64,000 nucleotides of DNA from Sporomusa malonica. GTDB taxonomy: Bacteria > Bacillota > Negativicutes > Sporomusales > Sporomusaceae. The stretch lies in NCBI RefSeq assembly GCF_041428715.1, contig NZ_CP155572.1; one strand, 5' to 3'. The notes beneath the pieces were generated by a model. That model saw only the letters and a list, made by a program, of their open reading frames with translations. It searched no databases and had not been told where the DNA came from. Below, piece by piece: positions 19,132-28,312 of the stretch. The number at the start of each line of letters is the position of its first letter. Position 1 is the first letter of the stretch. The position numbers were made by a program, and so were the translations under genes.

Positions 19132-19631
19132 ATTGTATCACCTCCTTTCTGCATCTCCTTTGTATTCATATGGTCAGCAAACTTACCAACCATGGTGAAC
19201 CGTTCCCGCCCTTGACGGCCGGTTATTATCGTATCACCACACCTTAGCCATGCATGGGCCACAAGGCTGTTTCCCGCATCTCTGCCCACTCCGAGGTACA
19301 GCGTATTCGCTATTCCGTACTGCCGGAGCATCATTTTGCCTACGATGGCCTGGACTAGGCATTTACTCTCCCACGGCGTATAGCGACTCACCGTTTCAAC
19401 CCCCCAGCCAATCAGTCCTGCTAGTGCAGCCTCTGCAACACCCTCCTTTATGGGTGATTCTTGCATATGCTTCCCCAAAACCATTGACATCCAGCGAAAA
19501 GGCAGCAATAAAATAACTAACCGCGTAACCCCCGTCAGACAGAAGGCTTCTACACATATCCATTGCTCCTGCCAAGAAAAACCTAAAAATCTTCTTACCA
19601 GTCTAATCAATTTGAATAAGACCTTGGGCAA
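19128..19631 (-). CDS. Lasso peptide leader peptidase (B2, transglutaminase-like)
   Basis: 167 residues. The C-terminal half is the transglutaminase-like cysteine protease fold: catalytic C91 (ESKCLVQAIVGKMML), H126 (VAHAWLRCGD) and a following Asp. The N-terminal 60 residues include a hydrophobic stretch (RLVILLLPFRW). B2 proteins cleave the leader after the conserved Thr-x pair while B1 holds the leader. The gene overlaps the B1 gene by 29 nt and the precursor by 4 nt, so all three are translationally coupled. Confidence 0.9.
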   Translation of the reverse strand: MPKVLFKLIRLVRRFLGFSWQEQWICVEAFCLTGVTRLVILLLPFRWMSMVLGKHMQESPIKEGVAEAALAGLIGWGVETVSRYTPWESKCLVQAIVGKMMLRQYGIANTLYLGVGRDAGNSLVAHAWLRCGDTIITGRQGRERFTMVGKFADHMNTKEMQKGGDTI

Positions 19632-19893
19632 AAAGTTGGTTCAGAAATGTTAATACATCATCTTGGCAGGTTTTTTCTTCCACATCGTATTCTTTTAATA
19701 GGCCTACCACCACCATCCGAACCGTGTGCGGCTTTTCAATTAGCTCCCAAATGCGACTGCCGATACCATCTAGTCCAAAGTAAGTACCTTTTTCAATGTT
19801 TAGCATGACCGTTTCCCCATCCATATCGGCAGCTATAAGCCCTGGGGCTTGGACAACAATAGTATCATCGAGAATTTCCTTGGGTAATACCAC
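19603..19893 (-). CDS. PqqD-like leader-binding protein (lasso B1)
   Basis: 96 residues from a GTG start, 20 nt after the kinase gene. It is a stand-alone RiPP recognition element: VVQAPGLIAADMDGETVMLN, followed by YFGLDGIGSRIWELIEKP, the classical PqqD motif. It binds the leader W-x-x-P segment and delivers the precursor to B2 and the cyclase. A truncated second copy of its start is found at 13235-13282. Confidence 0.9.
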   Translation of the reverse strand: MVLPKEILDDTIVVQAPGLIAADMDGETVMLNIEKGTYFGLDGIGSRIWELIEKPHTVRMVVVGLLKEYDVEEKTCQDDVLTFLNQLFAQGLIQID

Positions 19894-19913
19894 CTTTACA
19901 CCCCCTGTTTGAA

Positions 19914-20918
19914 TTAGATATTATATGCCCCAGCACACATTCGCCCTAAATCCTGTTTCACAAGGTGTACCTGTTCCTCCAGGGAAAACACCCCTTCAGG
20001 CCTAGTCAATCGTGAAACGGTCACTCGCTTTCCTATTGCCGCACATTGTTTAAAATGCGCTACTTTCAGACCTAATCCGTCAATCAGCCAGGGTCTGTAG
20101 GTATGGTTTATTAACACTGACAGTTTATCTAAACCCGAAAAAGAATTAATGGTTACATTTTGAGACTGTCCTACTTCTAGTTCATAAACAGCAACAAGCG
20201 GCATAGGTGATTGCCAAAATCGCTTGTGCACCGGTATAGTAAACTTGTCCTTATTGACTCCACTATAGACGGGTACAAGAGAAACTGTGTTGACGCCTAA
20301 AGTATCCGCACTATCTCTCCACAATTTTTGTTGGGGGTAGGCGGGCTGTACCCATGGAACACCGTCAGCATCCAAAATCACTGCAGCAACATCATCTGTT
20401 AAAAAGGAATATCCCTGTTCTCTAAAGGCTGCTAACAGAGTTGATTTCCCAACACCCGATACTCCGGTAAAAACCACACATCCCCCGTTAATAACCACGG
20501 CACTACCGTGAATAGGGAAGCTACTCCGTTGCATAAGCAGCGCACCAAGGGCAGTGCCTAGTAGAAATAGTCGAACAAAACATTCCTCTGCGTGCTCGGC
20601 TGGCTGTACAGTGATTGAGTTCCCCTTTGTGACATAGTAACAGCCTACCCCTGGCACTTGGAAAAGAAATTGGTTTGCTGCAATTTGGTAGCTTTCAGTC
20701 TTTTCTACGGGTTCAGAAATGCTGGTTGGTGTTTTGCCAAGACTAATATTGACCCAGGAACTATCTCCCCCCTCAGTATCGATAAGAAGCTCAGGCAGTT
20801 GAATATCGGACATAATGTGAAGACCAAATACTTTGTAGCGATACTTACCGGTTCTTTCTTCTCGATTAATCTCCAGCTCCTCAGTTCTAAAATATGCAGC
20901 TTGATTCGCAAAAGACAT
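19914..20918 (-). CDS. HprK-like kinase of a lasso peptide pathway
   Basis: 334 residues. An N-terminal domain of about 130 residues precedes an HPr-kinase/PEP-carboxykinase-like core: H137 in FPIHGSAVV, P-loop GVSGVGKST (152-160) and the acidic pair D175-D176. Kinases of this family in paeninodin-type clusters phosphorylate the C-terminal Ser of the precursor; both precursor candidates here end in Ser. It is the first gene of the operon, with ribosome site GGGAGGAT and a leader of about 150 nt from promoter 3. Confidence 0.87.
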   Translation of the reverse strand: MSFANQAAYFRTEELEINREERTGKYRYKVFGLHIMSDIQLPELLIDTEGGDSSWVNISLGKTPTSISEPVEKTESYQIAANQFLFQVPGVGCYYVTKGNSITVQPAEHAEECFVRLFLLGTALGALLMQRSSFPIHGSAVVINGGCVVFTGVSGVGKSTLLAAFREQGYSFLTDDVAAVILDADGVPWVQPAYPQQKLWRDSADTLGVNTVSLVPVYSGVNKDKFTIPVHKRFWQSPMPLVAVYELEVGQSQNVTINSFSGLDKLSVLINHTYRPWLIDGLGLKVAHFKQCAAIGKRVTVSRLTRPEGVFSLEEQVHLVKQDLGRMCAGAYNI

Positions 20919-20980
20919 TAAAGCTATCCTCCCGACGCATCATAACCTCATAAGCTACACCATTATACGCTTTTCTTAAT

Positions 20981-21012
20981 GGTAATTATTACCTATTTCG
21001 GAGATAATTATC
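20981..21012. repeat. Two AT-rich palindromes in the lasso operon leader
   Basis: GGTAATTATTACC (20981-20993) and GATAATTATC (21003-21012) lie between promoter 3 and the kinase start, just upstream of a possible second -10 box (TATAAT, 20967-20962 on the minus strand). They could be an operator for another regulator or RNA stems. Confidence 0.4.
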
Positions 21013-21071
21013 CCTTAATTGAAATTAACCTTCCAAAATAATTATAGAAGGAGTCCTAACAATCTATTCTA

Positions 21072-21139
21072 AGTATAAATTACCAAAATTATCCATGCAA
21101 TATTTGGAACATGAGTTGCACTTATCTTAACCTAAAATG
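21072..21139 (-). promoter_or_regulatory. LytTR-type promoter 3 (lasso operon)
   Basis: Minus strand: degenerate distal half-site CATTT (21139-21135), proximal GCAACTCAT (21119-21111), exactly 10 bp, -35 TTGCAT (21100-21095), 17-bp spacer, -10 TATACT (21077-21072). From the proximal half-site to the -10 it is closely similar in sequence to promoter 4 ahead of the polysaccharide operon, sharing CCAAAT and TTTTG blocks. Confidence 0.72.
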
Positions 21140-21482
21140 ACCGAGTGATGTTCCTAAGAATGTTGGATTGCTCCTTTGCACTGTTCAAAGCCCCTGAAGG
21201 TTCTATTTTTTTGGCTGCATAAGTGTATTATTTTTACTAAGAAATGCCGTGTTTTACCCTCAGCGTTTACCCAGCCCCTTGTATAGGAAAGACGCCCTTG
21301 CTTCTGTTCTGTTCGGCGACAGTAGCACTAGGGGCGTCCACCAAAAATTTAATATGATCATTGTAGGTGCTGCTGCCTTCTTCAAGCACCAGATGTAGTC
21401 TATTGGCTTAAGTAACTCTACTACTACGAATCCTATTTATCGTTTATACTGTTGTTAATTAGCCCGGATTGGAGTGTATTAA
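21140..21482. other. Gene-free intergenic stretch upstream of the membrane hydrolase
   Basis: No convincing gene. An imperfect hairpin GACGCCC...GGGCGTC spans about 21290-21340, and a 50-codon minus frame with no start codon (21250-21405) crosses it. It could be a gene remnant or a structured leader; nothing firm. Confidence 0.35.
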
Positions 21483-22031
21483 ATGCTTCCACTTGGACAC
21501 ATGGGAATAACGCTCTCCATAGTACGAACCGCAGCTTGGTTATTTAGAATTAATTCACTGGATTACAGGGTATTGTTAGTTGGCTCCATTTTACCTGATT
21601 TAATTGATAAACCTTTAAGAATCCTATTTGCCACTGAACCCATATTTGGAAAAGGCTTCGGGCATTCCTTTCTCTTTTTAGTTTCACTTTACAGCGTGGG
21701 TAAACTTTTACGAAACAACCAGCATAAGACTACTCTCTGGGCTCTCTGGATAGGTGCAGTAATACACGACGTTTTTGATCTTATGTGGTTCTTCCCTAAA
21801 ATTTTTTTTTGGCCAGCTTTCATACCGAATTTACCTAAAGCCCCCTACGAACCCTGGGGTCAAATAATACACTTTTATGGGGTCCCTATTCGCCAGGTAT
21901 TTGCACTAGAAGTTGTAGGCGGAGGTATACTTCTAGTTTCTTTTATAATATTGGCCTTAAATAACAGATTGGTTAGATTTCTAAAGACTGGTAAGCTATC
22001 ATATACTCGCCGCGATGGCCTATCTTCATAA
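21483..22031 (+). CDS. YdjM-like membrane-bound metal-dependent hydrolase family protein
   Basis: 182 residues, ATG 21483 with GGAG 8 nt upstream. Four to five hydrophobic segments and conserved polar motifs of the PF04307 family: LGHMGIT near the start, LPDLIDKP (about 40), GHSFLF (about 60) and IHDVFDLMWFF (about 95). The His and Asp residues are thought to bind metal; biochemical function is not established. It is a lone plus-strand gene between the lasso and polysaccharide regions, which are both on the minus strand. Confidence 0.75.
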   Translation: MLPLGHMGITLSIVRTAAWLFRINSLDYRVLLVGSILPDLIDKPLRILFATEPIFGKGFGHSFLFLVSLYSVGKLLRNNQHKTTLWALWIGAVIHDVFDLMWFFPKIFFWPAFIPNLPKAPYEPWGQIIHFYGVPIRQVFALEVVGGGILLVSFIILALNNRLVRFLKTGKLSYTRRDGLSS

Positions 22032-22083
22032 AAGTCATTTGAAGATAATTAGGATATTGAGAGAGTGTTACTTTACCAACGTA

Positions 22084-23232
22084 TCATTTAAGAATTTCTT
22101 GTTTCGAAGGCGCAGAGTTAACGCTACGCACTGCGCCGATTAATGTACATAGTCGATTATAGGGTAGTCGGATTTGTTCCCTTGTCCAGGGTTCGATATA
22201 GTTAGCAACAAACCAACTTATCCCCATAACCATTGCAATCGGAAGCAGAGGAATTAAGATTCCATACACTAAGGGTATTTGATGACCCATTTTTATGATC
22301 ATTGCGACCATCATATTGTCATGTAGCAAATACAAAGGGTAACTAATAAAGCCTATAAAGAGTAAGCTAGGACGAGTTAACAATGCCTGTACTCGCGTAT
22401 TCGTAATCGCAACCGTAAAAAATACAACAATGAGAATCACAAAAAACGTCGGTTGCCAGCCGAGACCGCTGTATCTTGGATGCCACTGCACTTCTACCAG
22501 TGCAGAAATGAATCCAATTATCATAGCGTATAATAACAGCGTCGTTCTTTGTTCACGGAAGTATTTATAATAGAGAGCACCAACCGCGAACCACCCATAG
22601 TACCGGGCATCAGCAAGACCTAATATTTTACTCATTAGATGCATGTCCAAAGTAGGAGCAGCTTTTTTTACTACCACGATAATCGTTGATAAGCAAAAAA
22701 AACCAATCAGAGCTACTAGCGCTTTCCGCCAACCCGCAACAAAATACAAGGTTCCAAAGATAACATAAAATTTGACTTCTACATATAAGGACCAAAAAGA
22801 GCCCTCGATACTCCTTATTTGAAATCCAAGTAACTTCGCCCACCAATCTGGTGCAATGAAAGTTAGGCCAGGTAATAGGTCACGATAGAATACTACTCCG
22901 GCCGGCCTTTCGGGCAAAAAAGGTGCCGTCCCCAAAATAATAATAGAACAAATTAGCATGGCCGGGAAAAGACGAAGCCATCTGCGCAAAATAAACTCTT
23001 GAAAACTATGACACTTTTCCAGTGTCATAAATATTACAAACCCTGAAATTATAAAGAATAACTGAACTCCTAGCCATCCGTAAGCGAAAACGGGAAACTT
23101 AGCGAACGTATCCCCAAACGGAACAAGGTCTGGCCGATTGGCATATGCATGAAACAGGACAACAAGTAAAATAGCAACACCACGCAGCCCATCCAGAAAA
23201 GCAATCCTGGAGTCGTTTTTTACAACTTTCAC
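22084..23232 (-). CDS. Acyltransferase 3 family protein (OafA/NolL-like)
   Basis: 382 residues from GTG 23232, preceded by GGAGGAG at 8 nt; an ATG 33 nt earlier has no ribosome site. About ten membrane segments. Conserved family motifs FLDGLRGVAILLVVLFHAY near the N-terminus and SGFVIFMTL, with an SIEGSFWSLYVEVKFY block in the middle. Members O-acetylate sugars of surface polysaccharides in the membrane. Position beside the polysaccharide operon suggests it decorates that polymer. Confidence 0.88.
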   Translation of the reverse strand: MKVVKNDSRIAFLDGLRGVAILLVVLFHAYANRPDLVPFGDTFAKFPVFAYGWLGVQLFFIISGFVIFMTLEKCHSFQEFILRRWLRLFPAMLICSIIILGTAPFLPERPAGVVFYRDLLPGLTFIAPDWWAKLLGFQIRSIEGSFWSLYVEVKFYVIFGTLYFVAGWRKALVALIGFFCLSTIIVVVKKAAPTLDMHLMSKILGLADARYYGWFAVGALYYKYFREQRTTLLLYAMIIGFISALVEVQWHPRYSGLGWQPTFFVILIVVFFTVAITNTRVQALLTRPSLLFIGFISYPLYLLHDNMMVAMIIKMGHQIPLVYGILIPLLPIAMVMGISWFVANYIEPWTREQIRLPYNRLCTLIGAVRSVNSAPSKQEILK

Positions 23233-23396
23233 TCTTAATCTCCTCCAATAAAGTATACCGCTCACCGAAGTTTTTATAACCGACGAACATGTACTGATGT
23301 TTCTCGTAAATTATTTCCAAATTTTTACATATACCTTTTTCTACATAGGGACGACTTATCCCTCTTACCATGATGTATTTTTTTTTCAAAAGCCAG

Positions 23397-23451
23397 CTCT
23401 CAACATCAAGAGCCACCACAATTATTATGTGGTGGCTCTTGATGTTGAGAG
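23397..23451. repeat. 24-bp perfect hairpin directly after the beta-helix gene
   Basis: 23397-23420 and 23428-23451 are perfect complements (24 bp) around a 7-nt ATTATTA loop. The stem begins at the base after the stop codon of the beta-helix gene. On the minus strand it is followed by CTGGCTTTTG, with only four T, so it may act as a terminator or as a 3' mRNA protector. Confidence 0.8.
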
Positions 23452-26400
23452 TTATAGCTTCCCTTCACTTGTAAATACAGCGGTTTTATTTCCGCGATAA
23501 AGCCATACTATCGTTCCATCGATGACCGTACCGCGTCCTGCTGCCGGAGCGGATGCCGCTGTAGTGCCGGCGCCTATGCACTCATAGATGTTATTTCCAG
23601 AAGGCCACTTAACGAATGTTCCAACAGCGTAAGCGGTGGAGTTTTCCCTTGTTTTCGAATAGGCAAGACCATCCGTTGTTACCAACCAGGACTTAGGCGA
23701 ACCGATAGCAGGAGTGATGTTCATGATTCGTGTTCCCAACGCATAACTACCTTTTACCGGAACACCTGATGAATCTACAGTTGTTCTCACGGCATATCCA
23801 CCAATATTATTGCCGCTGTTTATATCTGTTGAATAGTAGTTCACATCAAAATAATTGCAGCGGTTAAATGTATTTACAGCGTCTCCTGTAGGCAATATTA
23901 CATTAATTGATTTGCTGTGATCACTGTTAAAGAATTTGTTATTGGCCAGTTGCACATTTCCATCACCATATCCAAGAGAAAATAGCGTAACATCTGTTCC
24001 CAGTGGAGTAATATTGAAGATACAGTCTTGAATTTTTGAATAAAACCCATCTGCTGCTTTTGTGTAACCTTTAAAAAAATAGGAACCAGTATTTAGAGTT
24101 ATGTTTATAATAACACCTTGCAAACTAAATTGAGAACGATAGGGCGCAAAAAGTCGTGTTGAAGGGTATAAATACGCAGATATTTCGCCGCCAATCATAT
24201 TAATTGACGGGCCTAAATTTGTACCCACTATTGGTTCGCTGAAAACAAGAGTACAGTTATGGAGAATGCCTTTACTGTTATTAATAGTTGAATTTTTTAT
24301 GACTAGATTTTCAACTAGTCTTTTTTGGGGTATCGCAAAGTCAAAATCAGGAACTATATTTATTATTGAATTGTGTATTATATCCCCTAAAGAATTACCC
24401 TCATTTGCCGCATAAGTAACCTTCTTTGTAGGGATTCCATCATTTCTAATTACATTTCCTGTACTAAATAGTTGTCTAGCCGTTACCATGTAATCGCCGT
24501 TAATCACCAGATTATTAGTTGCCTTTACAATCGGACCGCTTAACATTAGTTTTGTATTTTCAACTATGCACCTTTCTGCTAAAGTTGTAGCAACAGGACA
24601 GTTTATGCCGCTATTACCTTTTTTCCACACCACAGTTCCGTCTGTTAACAATAGTTCTTTTGCTAAGTCAGTAACTCTTGGTTCTTTATCTCCTGTTGAA
24701 CAATTCCCGAAGATAATGTTGTAGGGCTGTCTAGATACATATTGCCAAGTCGTTCCTGCTATATTTACTTTGTCATTTAGATTCTTAGTCATATTTGGCG
24801 TCCAATCGGGAGCATTAGCATCAAAAGCTACTTTTTTTATTCGCGATGTAGATGCATGAGCAATGAGGATAGCATCAAAAGGCAAATCCTTTAAAGTCGG
24901 CTCAGCAGCAGCTGTTGTTCCGCCAGTTACACATTCCCATATCGTATCGTCACCCCACCAAATAAGATCACCTTCGGCATACACCGCGGAGTTTTTCCTA
25001 TACGTCTTAGGAAATACATTGTCTACAATTTTCCAGGTAACATTGCCATCTGTTATAGTATCACCTAAATACTTTCCGGTTGTATTGGGAGCAGATGCTC
25101 CACTGCTTCCAGTAACAGTACAGACAACAGCTGTTCCATCTGACAATCTTACTTGATTGCCTACGCTGTATGCTCTGTTGTTTTCCCTACTATTGATTGG
25201 CAACGCTGGTAAAAATGGCTGCGCTGATGGAACAACCCCGCCACCATCACCATATGAATAAAAGTTATCTGAATGTACCCATTCAGTGGTACCATAAGTA
25301 TAAACTATACCTAGCAGAGATGATTGAATTTCTGCTGGGGGCCAATTATTTTTTCTATTCATCGCCCCGGAGGTACTACCTGCCTTAATGCAAGTAAAAC
25401 CTTCACTAGTTATCGGATAATCCAACCTTGCTCTATCACCAACTGCATACGCCTTACCTGGAGTTAAAAGATACGGATATTTTTTGTAGTAATCGACATA
25501 ATCCTGGTTATCAAATGTACAGTCCTTTATTTGAATCCCATAAGCTGGATGATAGCCCAAACCCTGCGTAAACGTACAATTTTCCAATACAAGGTTTGTT
25601 CCACTTGCGTTAATGAGGCCACCCCGGTTGTTTTTAGTAAATCTACAACGTCTAAATACAATATTGGTAGATGAATAAGCCGCCTCAATATCAACTCCGT
25701 ATTCGGGAGATTGCCCATTAGAACCGGAAAAAACGCAGTCCTCAAAAACCATGCTGTCGCCACCAACAATACTCATACCCTGTCTCATGTTGTTATCACA
25801 AACAACATTTTTCATGTAAATATCGCTATTCATGCGATACATACCCATATTGTCTAAAAGAAGAACACCATCGCCGCCATGATTAACAAACTTTGTATCA
25901 TAAACCTTTATATTTTTTGACCGTTGCGCCACTAATCCATGATTCATACCGCCTATTCCATATCCAGCGTAGTAAGTGAATAAATGGGTATCTCTGTCAC
26001 CGGCTATTTGACCGCCAATTATTGTTACATTATCCTTATCGCATATCGATATCGAAACAGTTACATGAGCGTTATTAGGATTTGTCTTTATAATACAATT
26101 CCTGTGCATTTCAAAAATAGAATTACTGGCAGGTTGTATACCTCTTTCGCCGCCTTTCACGGATGACGCCGGAAAAGGCAGTGGGACCCCTCTCGCGCCG
26201 GTTTTATTTACAGGATCAGCATAGTACGTTGGTTCGATTAAATACATCCCCTCTTTTAAATATACACCTTCATAACCATTATTTTTCGCCCAAATTATAG
26301 CAGCGTTTATTCCTTTTTCCGTTTCACTCGGATGTGTTCCGTCATTGTAAATTCCCCACGTTGTCAAGTTTATCGCGTAAAGTTTATATGAGATAGCCGC

Positions 26401-26517
26401 TAAAACTGCTTCACTTGCTCCGTTTTCAGCAGCCATGCTCGATTCTCTGGATTCATTAGCCCTGTTTGCAGCTTGAACGACATCAATTTTAGGGTCTGAC
26501 AATTTAAATCCCCCCAC
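23452..26517 (-). CDS. Large right-handed beta-helix protein with repeated carbohydrate-binding-like modules
   Basis: 1021 residues (GTG 26517; a TTG at 26502, giving MSDPKIDVV, is an equally possible start). No signal peptide. After a helical start comes a pectate-lyase-like opening (INAAIIWAKNNGYEGVYLKEG), as in phage tail spikes, then parallel beta-helix rungs (VVCDNNMRQGMSIVGGDSMV and similar). At least four modules of about 45-55 residues share the pattern AYxVGxxV...YxC...GTT...P...DGTVxW, one at the very C-terminus. Such proteins bind or cut polysaccharide. It stands alone with a possible promoter in 26518-26660, between two terminator-like hairpins, at the end of the polysaccharide locus; it may process the polymer or be a domesticated phage spike. 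Confidence 0.75.
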   Translation of the reverse strand: MGGFKLSDPKIDVVQAANRANESRESSMAAENGASEAVLAAISYKLYAINLTTWGIYNDGTHPSETEKGINAAIIWAKNNGYEGVYLKEGMYLIEPTYYADPVNKTGARGVPLPFPASSVKGGERGIQPASNSIFEMHRNCIIKTNPNNAHVTVSISICDKDNVTIIGGQIAGDRDTHLFTYYAGYGIGGMNHGLVAQRSKNIKVYDTKFVNHGGDGVLLLDNMGMYRMNSDIYMKNVVCDNNMRQGMSIVGGDSMVFEDCVFSGSNGQSPEYGVDIEAAYSSTNIVFRRCRFTKNNRGGLINASGTNLVLENCTFTQGLGYHPAYGIQIKDCTFDNQDYVDYYKKYPYLLTPGKAYAVGDRARLDYPITSEGFTCIKAGSTSGAMNRKNNWPPAEIQSSLLGIVYTYGTTEWVHSDNFYSYGDGGGVVPSAQPFLPALPINSRENNRAYSVGNQVRLSDGTAVVCTVTGSSGASAPNTTGKYLGDTITDGNVTWKIVDNVFPKTYRKNSAVYAEGDLIWWGDDTIWECVTGGTTAAAEPTLKDLPFDAILIAHASTSRIKKVAFDANAPDWTPNMTKNLNDKVNIAGTTWQYVSRQPYNIIFGNCSTGDKEPRVTDLAKELLLTDGTVVWKKGNSGINCPVATTLAERCIVENTKLMLSGPIVKATNNLVINGDYMVTARQLFSTGNVIRNDGIPTKKVTYAANEGNSLGDIIHNSIINIVPDFDFAIPQKRLVENLVIKNSTINNSKGILHNCTLVFSEPIVGTNLGPSINMIGGEISAYLYPSTRLFAPYRSQFSLQGVIINITLNTGSYFFKGYTKAADGFYSKIQDCIFNITPLGTDVTLFSLGYGDGNVQLANNKFFNSDHSKSINVILPTGDAVNTFNRCNYFDVNYYSTDINSGNNIGGYAVRTTVDSSGVPVKGSYALGTRIMNITPAIGSPKSWLVTTDGLAYSKTRENSTAYAVGTFVKWPSGNNIYECIGAGTTAASAPAAGRGTVIDGTIVWLYRGNKTAVFTSEGKL

Positions 26518-26661
26518 CCTCTATCCATTTCATACCGGAGTCTTACATGGCTTTGACTATATGTCTCTTTTTATGTATATGCCGGATATAAGAGTTTTGT
26601 GAGAATCATTAGTCTATTGTTGAGGCTTTCTCAAGCACAGGGCTAAGTTTTCTCGCAAGCA

Positions 26662-26695
26662 ACAAATAAGCCCCACCTTGATAACAAGGCAGGGC
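26662..26695 (-). terminator. Terminator at the end of the polysaccharide operon
   Basis: GCCCCACCTTG (26670-26680) pairs with CAAGGCAGGGC (26685-26695) with one mismatch region; on the minus strand the stem is followed by TTATTTGTT. It lies about 80 nt after the flippase gene. Confidence 0.65.
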
Positions 26696-26775
26696 AATTA
26701 GAAACTCAAGCAAGTGGACAAGTAACTTCTTACCTTGCACTTAAGGGCCGAAATCTCCAGATTACGAGCCCCCAA

Positions 26776-28308
26776 TTAACCATGTAGTTGTGCAACTAAT
26801 CTTCTTGCAAAACTAAACATGAAATCGAACGTAAACTTTAATTCATTACTTCGCCTAAAAATAAGTAATATGGTCATTATGGAAACAGCACAAGATAGCC
26901 CAGCTTTAATAAACCAAATTCCCCAAGAAGCTGACTCAAAATTTTGGCAGAATGAATTACTAATGAAACCAGCTACAAAAATGACAACTATAAATTTTAA
27001 ATATTCAATAAAATACATCTTCAGTTTTAGTTTAAAACCATACTTATACAAAATATACGGTTCCCACCAAAGGGTAATGGCAGCTGTACTAATAAAAGAT
27101 CCTAACAGTATACCAGGAAATCCGATTACATCTAGCAAAAGAACGGACGCAGCCAAATTAACGACAACAACGATTAGAGGCCGATAACGATCTTCATAAA
27201 ATAGCCCCATAGTATTTCTAAATATCATGACAACATGACGAACATTCATTATATAAAAATTAACAATTATTAAGTTGATACAAAAACTGTCTAACATATA
27301 GCTTTGACCTAGCCACAAATTAATGAATTCATTTAGTAAATTCAATAAACATACTGTTGCCGTTGAATATAAAACAGCATTTAAAAAAAACATCTTCTTA
27401 AAAACATCATAGCTTTTATTTTTGTCTGATGTAGCATTTAGATGTCCAACACTTGCTGTTGCAGAATTAAACAATAAGCCGATACCAGTTATTAAAGTTC
27501 CAGTAACTAATAAATAATTAGAATATAATCCGACATAAGCTACGCCAACAAAAGCTGCGATTAAAATATTAGTTGTTCCAAATACTGCAACACCGCCTAA
27601 TTGATGATACATCATGGCTTTCATATGCTTATAGATTATTTTTTTTTCAGCATCATTTATTGGGGATATATTTTTATCACTCAAGTATGGATAGAGTTTA
27701 TCAACCTTCATATTAATACTGATATTAGATAATGTTGTTATAATGACTCTTAGAAATAAATATAGAATAAAATTATGAGTAAACACTAAAATTATGCAGT
27801 CAACAAAAGCTTGAATAATTGTAAATACTTGTCTATTCAGTGTATTTATGTATTCTTTCTGATCAGCAATCACTAATGACCTTTTATGAGCGCAAAAATA
27901 TGTTGATATTGTTCCTGCGAGATATAATAAATAGATGATTTCCAAATCAGGTATATCTGGCTTATCTTTAATGAGTATATCCAAGAAAGGAACTAACGAA
28001 ATACCTAATATTAAGATAATAGTGGCAATAATCCGGTATGTTTTTTTATAGAAATTCACCAGCTGTTTTATTTTGGTGATATCCTTTTCAGCTAAAGGTT
28101 TGTAAAGATTAAAAACAATTGCTGAACCAATACCTAATTCTGCTAACGAAAGAATCATAAGTATATTGCTGAACAAACCACTTACACCCAGATAGTGTAT
28201 TCCTAAAAAATATATAAAGATTGTTCGGTTTACAAAGCCTAAAACTTGGGTTAGAAGCTGCACCGCAATAGCAAACCCGGTATTTCTCAGCGTATTATAT
28301 GTTCGCAT
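26776..28308 (-). CDS. Polysaccharide flippase (Wzx-like, MOP superfamily)
   Basis: About 510 residues with start ATG 28308 (MRTYNTLRNTG); an upstream ATG at 28341 would overlap the preceding gene by 29 nt. Twelve to fourteen membrane segments with the Wzx-type opening (FVNRTIFIYFLGIHYLGVSGLF). It moves lipid-linked repeat units across the inner membrane for Wzy polymerisation. Last gene of the polysaccharide operon, just before a terminator. Confidence 0.88.
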   Translation of the reverse strand: MRTYNTLRNTGFAIAVQLLTQVLGFVNRTIFIYFLGIHYLGVSGLFSNILMILSLAELGIGSAIVFNLYKPLAEKDITKIKQLVNFYKKTYRIIATIILILGISLVPFLDILIKDKPDIPDLEIIYLLYLAGTISTYFCAHKRSLVIADQKEYINTLNRQVFTIIQAFVDCIILVFTHNFILYLFLRVIITTLSNISINMKVDKLYPYLSDKNISPINDAEKKIIYKHMKAMMYHQLGGVAVFGTTNILIAAFVGVAYVGLYSNYLLVTGTLITGIGLLFNSATASVGHLNATSDKNKSYDVFKKMFFLNAVLYSTATVCLLNLLNEFINLWLGQSYMLDSFCINLIIVNFYIMNVRHVVMIFRNTMGLFYEDRYRPLIVVVVNLAASVLLLDVIGFPGILLGSFISTAAITLWWEPYILYKYGFKLKLKMYFIEYLKFIVVIFVAGFISNSFCQNFESASWGIWFIKAGLSCAVSIMTILLIFRRSNELKFTFDFMFSFARRLVAQLHG

Positions 28309-28312
28309 TAAC

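Noticed and set aside
21250..21405. 50-codon minus-strand frame and hairpin as a riboswitch or gene
   Set aside because: No start codon, no match to a riboswitch consensus I know; could be chance in 560 nt of intergenic DNA.
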